From contig JAAXZN010000042.1 of the NCBI GenBank assembly GCA_012719855.1, forward strand, positions 26,752 through 90,751: 64,000 bases of DNA, written 5' to 3'. Shown here one piece after another: positions 57,535 to 64,000 of this stretch (positions are counted from its first letter, which is position 1; each line of letters starts with the position of its first letter). Position numbers and translations under genes: made by a program. The notes under the pieces were generated by a model. That model did no database searches, was not told where the DNA came from, and saw only the letters and a list, made by a program, of their open reading frames with translations. The stretch is from Serratia liquefaciens (GTDB lineage: Bacteria > Pseudomonadota > Gammaproteobacteria > Enterobacterales > Enterobacteriaceae).

Positions 57535-58659
57535 ATGAGCACTGCGATCCCCGTACTGACATTACCCAATGACTTCTGCGCCGATGCCCGCGAGGCGTAT
57601 ACCATTCCGGCGCAGTTTTATACTCACCCGGCTGCGTTCGATCATGAAAAAGAGCGCGTATTCGCCAACAGCTGGATCTGCGTGGCACACGGCAGTGAAG
57701 TTGCCCAGCCAAATGATTACATCACCCGCGAGATCATCGGCGAAAATATCCTGGTGGTTCGCGGCCGCGATAAGGAGTTGCGCGCCTTTTATAACGTTTG
57801 CCCACACCGGGGTCACCAATTGCTGTCAGGCGACGGCAAGGCCAAAAACGTCATCACCTGCCCGTACCACGCCTGGGCGTTCAAGCTCGACGGCGAACTG
57901 GCTCATGCACGTAACTGCGAGAACGTGCATAACTTCAATAAAGACATCGCCCATCTGACGCCGGTACGGGTAGAAGAATACGGCGGGTTTATTTTTATCA
58001 ACATGGATCCGCAGGCCGGCAGCGTAGAAGAGCAACTTCCAGGGCTGGCGGCAAAAGTGCGCGAAGCCTGCCCGACAGTAGATAACCTGAAGCTGGCGGC
58101 GCGCTTTACCACGCTCACCCCAGCCAACTGGAAGAACATCGTCGACAACTACCTCGAATGCTATCACTGCGCACCGGCACACCCCGGCTTTGCCGATTCG
58201 GTGCAGGTCGATCGCTACTGGCACACCCTGCACGGCAACTGGACGCTGCAATTTGGCTACGCCCGCCCTTCGGAACAATCATTCAAATTCGAAGAAGGCA
58301 AAGATGCCAGCTTCCACGGCATCTGGCTGTGGCCTTGCACCATGTTCAATATCCCACCGTTGGAAGGGATGATGACGGTGATTTATGAGTTCCCGGTCGA
58401 TGCGGAAACCACCCTGCAACACTATGACATTTACTTCACCAACGAAGAGCTGACCGCCGAACAGCAGAGGTTGATCGAATGGTATCGCGACGTATTCCGT
58501 CCGGAAGATCTGCGGCTGGTCGAGAGCGTGCAGAAAGGGTTGAAGTCACGCGGTTATCGCGGTCAGGGGCGGATTATGGCTGACGGTGCAGGCAGCGGCG
58601 TCAGCGAGCACGGTATCGCACACTTCCACAACCTGGTGGCGCAAGTCTTCCAGCCCTGA
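57535..58659 (+). CDS. yeaW: Carnitine monooxygenase, Rieske oxygenase subunit
   Basis: 374 residues, extremely close to E. coli YeaW (CntA type). Rieske centre Cys89, His91, Cys109, His112 (CPHRGHQLL, CPYHAWAF); bridging Glu208 and mononuclear-iron His211, His216 (NYLECYHCAPAH). Splits L-carnitine to trimethylamine and malic semialdehyde with electrons from YeaX. 41 bp after yeaV. Confidence 0.96.
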   Translation: MSTAIPVLTLPNDFCADAREAYTIPAQFYTHPAAFDHEKERVFANSWICVAHGSEVAQPNDYITREIIGENILVVRGRDKELRAFYNVCPHRGHQLLSGDGKAKNVITCPYHAWAFKLDGELAHARNCENVHNFNKDIAHLTPVRVEEYGGFIFINMDPQAGSVEEQLPGLAAKVREACPTVDNLKLAARFTTLTPANWKNIVDNYLECYHCAPAHPGFADSVQVDRYWHTLHGNWTLQFGYARPSEQSFKFEEGKDASFHGIWLWPCTMFNIPPLEGMMTVIYEFPVDAETTLQHYDIYFTNEELTAEQQRLIEWYRDVFRPEDLRLVESVQKGLKSRGYRGQGRIMADGAGSGVSEHGIAHFHNLVAQVFQP

Positions 58660-58691
58660 ATCTGCCGGGGCCGGATGAGGTCACCTGTTTT

Positions 58692-58710
58692 GCGCGGGCT
58701 GTGCCCGCGC
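58692..58710 (+). other. Intercistronic hairpin yeaW-yeaX
   Basis: GCGCGGG / CCCGCGC stem with a short loop, 15 nt before the yeaX ribosome site GGAG. Confidence 0.45.
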
Positions 58711-58725
58711 TCTGGAGTGAATGAC

Positions 58726-59691
58726 ATGTCGAGTTATCGGATGTTGGATGTCCGCGTGATCGAAATCGAAACCGTTACCGCGCAGGTAAAGCGTTTTACT
58801 CTGGAGGACCCGACGCAGCGGCCGTTGCCGACATTCAGCGGCGGCAGCCATATCATCGTGCAGATGCAGCAGGGCGAGCAGTGCTACCGTAACGCCTACT
58901 CGCTGTTAAGTTCCCCTTTCGACCTGCACCGTTATCAGATTGCCGTGCGCCGCGAGTCCCCCTCTAAAGGCGGATCGGATTTCATGCATGACCGCGTAAA
59001 AATTGGCGACACGCTGACCATTAGCACGCCAAACAATCTGTTTGCGCTGGCACCCACCGCGAAACAACACCTGCTGATTGCCGGCGGCATCGGCATCACG
59101 CCGTTTCTGGCGCAGCTGCACGAGCTGCACCAGCGCAGTCAGCGTTACCGCTTGCACTATTGCTTTCACAGCGAAGAGCACAATGCTTTTCAAACGCAGC
59201 TGCAGGCGTCTCCTTTTGCCGAACATGTGCGCTATCACATTTCCAGTCAGGGTGGCCGTTTGGATGTGACGCGTCTGCTGGCCGAGGCGGAACCCGACGC
59301 CCACATCTATGTGTGTGGTCCTCCGGCGTTGAACGATGCGGTATTGCAGGCGGCGGCAGCGTTGGGAATTGCGCCAACACGTCTGCACCGCGAAGCCTTT
59401 GCCGCAGCAGACAGCCAGGGGGGGGCTTTTACTCTGGTACTGGCACGCTCAGGCATTGAACTAGAGGTCGCGCCAAACATGACCATTCTGCAGGCGTTGG
59501 AAAACAGCAAGGCGGCCAAAGTAGAATGCCTGTGCCGGGAGGGGATTTGCGGTACCTGTGAAACGCGAATTCTCGAAGGCGAAGCCGACCACCGCGATCA
59601 GTATCTGAGCGAGGAAGAGCGAGAGGCGCAACAGAGCCTATTGATCTGCTGCTCACAGGCCAGAGGGCCACGGCTGGTGCTGGATTTGTAA
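58726..59691 (+). CDS. yeaX: Carnitine monooxygenase reductase subunit
   Basis: 321 residues from the ATG at 58726 (GGAG eight bases upstream), same length as E. coli YeaX. Phthalate-dioxygenase-reductase type: FMN domain (RNAYSLLSSPFD), NAD domain (LLIAGGIGITPFLAQL; YVCGPPALNDAV) and C-terminal plant-type [2Fe-2S] ferredoxin (ECLCREGICGTCETR ... CC). Passes electrons from NADH to YeaW. A hairpin without a T-run follows. Confidence 0.95.
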   Translation: MSSYRMLDVRVIEIETVTAQVKRFTLEDPTQRPLPTFSGGSHIIVQMQQGEQCYRNAYSLLSSPFDLHRYQIAVRRESPSKGGSDFMHDRVKIGDTLTISTPNNLFALAPTAKQHLLIAGGIGITPFLAQLHELHQRSQRYRLHYCFHSEEHNAFQTQLQASPFAEHVRYHISSQGGRLDVTRLLAEAEPDAHIYVCGPPALNDAVLQAAAALGIAPTRLHREAFAAADSQGGAFTLVLARSGIELEVAPNMTILQALENSKAAKVECLCREGICGTCETRILEGEADHRDQYLSEEEREAQQSLLICCSQARGPRLVLDL

Positions 59692-59699
59692 TTCAGTGA

Positions 59700-59724
59700 G
59701 CCGCGTCCCTTCGTGGGGCGCGGC
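59700..59724. terminator. Hairpin between yeaX and the ABC cluster
   Basis: GCCGCGTCCC / GGGGCGCGGC (one G-T pair) around TTCGT, between convergent stops; no T-run. Confidence 0.5.
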
Positions 59725-59735
59725 CATGGTCGAAG

Positions 59736-60806
59736 CTAGGCCTTAGGGAAAATCCACAGGTGCTCTGCCGGCAGCGACAGCCGGCAAAGCGTCTGACCGC
59801 GTACTTCGGTGCCATAAGCCCGCACCACGAAATCTTCGGCAACGGTGCGGAACAGGTATTCCCAACGATCGCCCAGATACATGCTGGTCAGCAGTGGCAA
59901 TTCCAGTTGGTTGCCCTGAGGATCTTCCCCCAGACGCACGCGTTCTACCCGGATCACCGCCGTGGCTTCATCACCGACGTTTACCCCTGCACCAGCCATG
60001 CCCCACAGCGCCCAGTCTTTCCCTTCGATGCGCGCTTTGCCCTCGCTCATCTCGGTGATTTTGCCGAACAGACGGTTATTACTGCCCATAAACTCGGCGG
60101 TAAACAGGGTCGAGGGAGAACCGTACATTTCCTGCGGCGTACCCTGCTGTTCGATCTTGCCGTTGTTGAGCAACAAAATACGATCGGAAATGGCCATCGC
60201 CTCGTTCTGATCGTGGGTCACCATCAGCGCCGACAACCCAAGCTTGATAATCAGTTCACGCAGGAACACCCGCGCCTCTTCGCGCAGCTTGGCATCAAGG
60301 TTAGATAGCGGCTCATCCAGCAGGATCACCGGCGGGTTGTACACCAGCGCCCGACCAATCGCCACGCGCTGCTGCTGGCCACCGGACAGCTGATGCGGAT
60401 GGCGTTTGCCCAGATGTCCCAGCCCCAATTGATCCAGCACCCCTTGCACCCGCTGGGTAATTTCTGTCGAGGCGACTTTACGTAATTTCAGCGGGTAGGC
60501 GACATTCTCAAACACGGTTTTATGCGGCCACAGGGCATAAGACTGAAATACCAGGCCGAGGTTGCGTTCTTCCGCCGGGATCTCGCTGCGCGCAGTGCCG
60601 TCGTACACCTTATTGTTGCCAATGATAATGCTGCCCTGCGTTGGCTTTTCCAGCCCGGCAACCGCCCGCAGCAGGGTCGTTTTACCGCTGCCCGACGGCC
60701 CCAGCAGCGAAACCACTTCGCCGCGCTTTAGCTGCATCGAAACGCCCTTCAGCACCGGGTTGTCGCCGTAGGTCAAATGCAGGTTCTCTACCGAAAGTTC
60801 AATCAT
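59736..60806 (-). CDS. ABC transporter ATP-binding protein, FbpC/PotA-like
   Basis: 356 residues. Walker [13 protein letters not shown]-loop [21 protein letters not shown], signature LSGGQQQR, Walker [14 protein letters not shown]-loop VTHDQNEA, then a C-terminal TOBE regulatory domain from about 240. Of the ferric iron/spermidine group (CUT1-like). Last gene of a leftward importer operon; its start overlaps the permease end by 8 bp. Confidence 0.93.
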   Translation of the reverse strand: MIELSVENLHLTYGDNPVLKGVSMQLKRGEVVSLLGPSGSGKTTLLRAVAGLEKPTQGSIIIGNNKVYDGTARSEIPAEERNLGLVFQSYALWPHKTVFENVAYPLKLRKVASTEITQRVQGVLDQLGLGHLGKRHPHQLSGGQQQRVAIGRALVYNPPVILLDEPLSNLDAKLREEARVFLRELIIKLGLSALMVTHDQNEAMAISDRILLLNNGKIEQQGTPQEMYGSPSTLFTAEFMGSNNRLFGKITEMSEGKARIEGKDWALWGMAGAGVNVGDEATAVIRVERVRLGEDPQGNQLELPLLTSMYLGDRWEYLFRTVAEDFVVRAYGTEVRGQTLCRLSLPAEHLWIFPKA

Positions 60807-62568
60807 GTAATTTCACTCCAAAGCGCAAGGCGATCCCCAGCCCCAGCACCACCAGCAGGATGTTAATGAAGGAGAGTGCGGCCACGATATCAATGGCACC
60901 CGCCGCCCACAGCGAAACCAGCATCGAACCTATGGTTTCGGTGCCTGGCGACAACAGGTAAACCCCGGTGGAATACTCTCGCTCGAAAATCAGGAACATC
61001 AGCAGCCACGAGCCGATCAGGCCGTAGCGCGACAGCGGAATGGTCACGTGGCGGGTGATCTGCCCACGGGAGGCACCGGCACTGCGCGCCGCCTCTTCCA
61101 GTTCTGGGCCGACCTGCAACAGCGTCGAAGAGATCAACCGCAGGCCGTAGGCCATCCATACCACGGTATACGCCAGCCAAACGCTGAAGATGGTGCTGCG
61201 CAAAGAACGTAGCCAGACAATCAGGTTTTCCCGCAGCCATTCGGCGACCGGCAGGGCCGACAGCCAGCCCTCTTTCAGCGACTTGTCCAGCCACATCGGC
61301 AGGAACAGGAACACCCACAGGAACGCCAGCCCCGCCAGCAACCCCGGCACCGCACGCGGTACCAGCACGCTGTAATCGAGAAAACGGGTAGCGCCGTCGG
61401 GTTTGCGGTGCATGGCAATGCCGATGAACAGATAACAGACCACCGCCAGAGCACCGCCGATCACCCCAATAGCCATCGAGTTGACGATGGCCCGCAACAG
61501 GTTGGGTTGCTGCCAGATGGTGCGGAAGGTATTGAGCGACAGCTCGTCCCAGAGAGAAACGCCCACGCCCCAGTTGGAGATAAAGGCACGCAGCACCACG
61601 CCCACCAGTGGCACACCTATGGTCACCGTCAGCCAAAACACCACCACCGCACCGGCGACCCAGCGCCATTTACCCAGCGGCAACGCCCGCGCCTGAGACG
61701 CCTTGCCCTTGACGGTGACGAAACGGTTGGCGGTGCGCATCAGACGGCGCTGCAACATCACCAGCGGAATGGTGATGCAAATCAGCACCACCGCCACCGC
61801 CGCCATCAGATGATATGACGGCGTACCCAGCTTGTTGGTCAGTTGATACAGGTAGGTCGCCAGCACCAGGTTACCTTCCGGATCGCCCAGCACCAGCATC
61901 AGGCCGAACACTTCCAGCCCAAGAAAGAACAACAATACGCCGGCATACAGAATCGAAGGGCGCACCATCGGCAAGCTGACGGCGGTCATGACCTGCAAGG
62001 GGGAAGCTCCCGCCGTACGAGCAGCCTCCTCCACGTCGGAGCCGACGCTGCGCAAGGCCGAAGAAATATAAAGGTAGGCGTGCGGCACATGGGTTAACCC
62101 GGCAATGACCACGATGCTGGCCATCGAATAGATATTCCAGGGCACAAAGCCCAGCAGCGACTCCGCCCACAGCGAAAAGAAGCCTACCGGCCCGGCGGCC
62201 ACCACGTAGCCAAAACCCAGCACCATCGGCGAGACAAAAATCGGCACCAGGATCAGCGGCTCTATAAACCGGCGACCAGGCAGATCGGTTCTGACCATCA
62301 AAAAGGCCAGGATCCCCCCCAGCGGAATGGCGATCACCACCAGCCCAAAGGCCAGAATAAATCCGCTTTTCAGTGCCTTGTAAAAATCAGGATCGGTGAA
62401 AATAAACTCGAACGCCTCAAGGCTAAAAACCTTGGAGGGCGAAAAAAAGGGGGCGGAGAGGAAACTTTGAATCACGATAAAGGACAGCGGTACGTAGATA
62501 ACCAGTGCGGTTATCAACACCACCAAGCCACGCGGCAGGCTCTGCCACTTTCTGCGCCATGTATTCAT
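60799..62568 (-). CDS. ABC transporter permease, two fused domains (FbpB/SfuB type)
   Basis: 589 residues with about 12 membrane segments, forming two tandem permease units; each has an EAA loop (EEAARTAGASPLQVMTAVSLPMVRPSI in the first, EEAARSAGASRGQITRHVTIPLSRYGL in the second). The architecture is that of FbpB/SfuB ferric transporters and their relatives. Inner membrane. Same operon as the ATPase (overlap 8 bp) and the binding protein (82 bp upstream). Confidence 0.93.
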   Translation of the reverse strand: MNTWRRKWQSLPRGLVVLITALVIYVPLSFIVIQSFLSAPFFSPSKVFSLEAFEFIFTDPDFYKALKSGFILAFGLVVIAIPLGGILAFLMVRTDLPGRRFIEPLILVPIFVSPMVLGFGYVVAAGPVGFFSLWAESLLGFVPWNIYSMASIVVIAGLTHVPHAYLYISSALRSVGSDVEEAARTAGASPLQVMTAVSLPMVRPSILYAGVLLFFLGLEVFGLMLVLGDPEGNLVLATYLYQLTNKLGTPSYHLMAAVAVVLICITIPLVMLQRRLMRTANRFVTVKGKASQARALPLGKWRWVAGAVVVFWLTVTIGVPLVGVVLRAFISNWGVGVSLWDELSLNTFRTIWQQPNLLRAIVNSMAIGVIGGALAVVCYLFIGIAMHRKPDGATRFLDYSVLVPRAVPGLLAGLAFLWVFLFLPMWLDKSLKEGWLSALPVAEWLRENLIVWLRSLRSTIFSVWLAYTVVWMAYGLRLISSTLLQVGPELEEAARSAGASRGQITRHVTIPLSRYGLIGSWLLMFLIFEREYSTGVYLLSPGTETIGSMLVSLWAAGAIDIVAALSFINILLVVLGLGIALRFGVKLHD

Positions 62569-62650
62569 AATCTATCCCAATGGTTGTAAACATCGACCAC
62601 CAAAGGGCGCGCGCCTCCCTGGCAGACGCGCGTCCGGAGCCTGTCCTTAT

Positions 62651-63739
62651 TTATTTTGCCGCAGCGGTACGCCACTGTTTGATGTAGTCCAACCGTTTGG
62701 CCGGCTGCAGGTACTCCAACAGGCTCTCGTCCACTGGGATCGGCTTCAGCGCATTGCCAAGCATTTTGGTCATGCCGTCGATGTCGTTTTTGCCTTCAAT
62801 GTCATTACGGATAGAGGGAATATCCGCCTGGTTGGCGAGAATGCTCTGGCCTTTTTCCGACAGTACGTAGTTAAGCCACAGCTTGGCCGCATTGGCGTTG
62901 GCGGCCTCTTTGCTGATAAAGGACACCCGCGACAGCACCAGGGTGTAATCTTTCGGATAAGCGATGCCCAGAGAAGGGTCGGTTTTGGCGCGTGCTTCGG
63001 CGTAGGAACCCAGGATATTGAAACCAATCAGGTTTTCACCGGACGATACCCTTTCCATCATGGTACCGGTGGACGACTGCACGGCCAGGCCGCCTTTGGC
63101 GACGTCAGCCAGCGTAGCGAAATAGTTCGGGTCGGCCTTGAAGTCCTGCACCGACAGCATGAAACCCAACCCTGATTTTTCAATGTCATAGGTCGTGACT
63201 TTCTTTTTGAACTTGTCGGTTTGGCTGGCGATCAGCTTTGCCAGCGCAGCGTGCGAGTCCGGTACATCCCCCTGCGGGATCAGCCGCTTGTTATAAATGA
63301 AGACCACCGGCTCGTAGGTGGTGCCGTAGGCTTTCTCTTTCCAGACCGCCCACTTGGGCAATTGGCCCTGTTCCGGCGAAGCGTATTCTTGCGCATAGTC
63401 GGTTGCCAGCTTCAGCGCGGTATCCATCGACGAACTCCACACCACGTCGCCGCTGGTGCCGCCCGCCGCCTGTTCGCTGATATAGCGGTTATACAGTTCG
63501 GTGCTGTTCATGTCGTTGTATTCGACCTTAACGCCCGGGTACAGCGCTTCGAACCCCTGAATCAGCGGCCCTGCGGCTTTGGTATCGGTGGTGGAATACA
63601 CCACTACCTTGCCTTCTTTCTTCGCGCCATCCACAATTTTCTGGTAGTCAGCTGGATAGCCCGCGGGGAACTCAGCGTAAGCAGGCACTGCACCCAGTAC
63701 CGCCATCGCCACTACCGACGCGCCGATTCTTGTCAACAT
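62651..63739 (-). CDS. Periplasmic substrate-binding protein, FbpA/AfuA family
   Basis: 362 residues from the ATG at 63739 (AGGAG six bases upstream; an in-frame TTG two codons earlier sits in the spacer). Signal peptide about 1-22 (AYA-EFP). Bacterial extracellular binding-protein fold: KVVVYSTTDTKAAGPLIQGFEALYPGVKVEY, WVSSSMD-like VVWSSSMDTALKL. The adjacent tyrosine pair that binds Fe(III) in classical FbpA is not visible (NILGSYAEARAK there instead), so an iron role is uncertain; AfuA-type members carry sugar phosphates and others phosphonates. Confidence 0.9.
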   Translation of the reverse strand: MLTRIGASVVAMAVLGAVPAYAEFPAGYPADYQKIVDGAKKEGKVVVYSTTDTKAAGPLIQGFEALYPGVKVEYNDMNSTELYNRYISEQAAGGTSGDVVWSSSMDTALKLATDYAQEYASPEQGQLPKWAVWKEKAYGTTYEPVVFIYNKRLIPQGDVPDSHAALAKLIASQTDKFKKKVTTYDIEKSGLGFMLSVQDFKADPNYFATLADVAKGGLAVQSSTGTMMERVSSGENLIGFNILGSYAEARAKTDPSLGIAYPKDYTLVLSRVSFISKEAANANAAKLWLNYVLSEKGQSILANQADIPSIRNDIEGKNDIDGMTKMLGNALKPIPVDESLLEYLQPAKRLDYIKQWRTAAAK

Positions 63740-63859
63740 GATCAACTCCTGGTTACATTTAATAAACTAAAAATTAACATATAGTTAATAAGTGTTCTTA
63801 CGCAACGCCGTTGATTTTTTATCTTCGTGTTTTGTGAGGTTGGGCGATTTTTGGGCAAC

Positions 63860-63884
63860 AAAAAGCCCGGCAAGGTGCCGGGCT
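63860..63884 (-). terminator. Terminator of tktA
   Basis: Leftward: AGCCCGGC / GCCGGGCT 8-bp stem followed by TTTTT, 24 bp past the transketolase stop. Confidence 0.9.
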
Positions 63885-63907
63885 GGGGTAACGCGACGCG
63901 AGATGCC

Positions 63908-64000
63908 TTATTTCAGCAGTGCTTGCGCCTTGGCCACCACGTTATCCACGGTGAAGCCGAACTCTTTGAACAGCTGCTCCGCCGGTGCAGACTCACCAAA
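63908..64000 (-). CDS. tktA: Transketolase, C-terminal end only
   Basis: The last 30 codons and stop of a leftward gene entering from the right edge. The translated end [20 protein letters not shown] and the following [10 protein letters not shown] match the C-terminus of E. coli TktA. Transketolase exchanges C2 units between pentose and hexose phosphates and would take the D-xylulose-5-P made by the sugar island. In E. coli tktA also lies upstream of epd-pgk-fbaA. Confidence 0.93.
   Translation of the reverse strand, partial: FGESAPAEQLFKEFGFTVDNVVAKAQALLK

Overview
The window looks like chromosomal backbone of an enterobacterium of the Serratia type (Enterobacterales). This is inferred from near-complete similarity of many products to E. 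coli proteins I know (GcvP/H/T, UbiI, UbiH, PepP, YgfB, ZapA, SerA, RpiA, ArgP, MscS, FbaA, Pgk, Epd) in E. coli-like order, combined with cargo E. coli lacks at these points. Species cannot be fixed from sequence alone.

Layout. 1-3.9 kb: a leftward catabolic cluster (DUF2848 protein, amidase, small alpha-beta-barrel-like protein, truncated MHS-type transporter) with a divergent GntR/FCD regulator. 4.2-7.4 kb: an AT-rich gene for a 1043-residue, cysteine-free DUF4214 protein that looks secreted. 7.4-13 kb: ygfF, a MipA/OmpV outer-membrane protein with a 72-residue exported partner, a divergent OmpR-type two-component system, an acetyltransferase and a quinone-oxidoreductase-like enzyme. 13.1-16.4 kb: an autotransporter with an HExxH metalloprotease-like passenger. 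16.7-32.5 kb: conserved backbone: gcvTHP, ygfB-pepP-ubiH-ubiI, zapA, 6S RNA, fau, serA, rpiA, argP, yggE, argO.

32.7-45.3 kb: a large sugar-acid island. An IclR regulator faces an RbsABC-like ABC importer plus an SMP-30 lactonase, followed by yiaK-yiaL-MFS-lyxK-sgbH-sgbU-sgbE. A 31-bp element occurs almost identically (28/31) before both transcription units, tying them into one regulon. Read as a pathway: lactone hydrolysis, reduction of 2,3-diketo-L-gulonate, phosphorylation, decarboxylation to L-xylulose-5-P and two epimerisations to D-xylulose-5-P.

45.5-53.1 kb: an RluA-family pseudouridine synthase, an AAHS-type transporter, mscS, a DUF1345 membrane protein, then epd-pgk-fbaA. 53.4-59.7 kb: dmlR/dmlA and yeaV-yeaW-yeaX, a carnitine-to-malate-type module. 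59.7-63.7 kb: a leftward FbpABC-like importer. The right edge is the C-terminus of transketolase tktA. Relative to E. coli, the sugar island sits between argO and mscS, and the dml/yea/fbp-like blocks between epd and tktA.

No tRNA, rRNA, CRISPR array, transposase or prophage gene was seen. The most interesting non-coding signals are four TTAA hexamers at exact 11-bp spacing between the mipA-like operon and its two-component system, the duplicated 31-bp operator of the sugar island, a 38-bp perfect palindrome after dmlA, and a KdgR-box-like inverted repeat before the DUF4214 gene.
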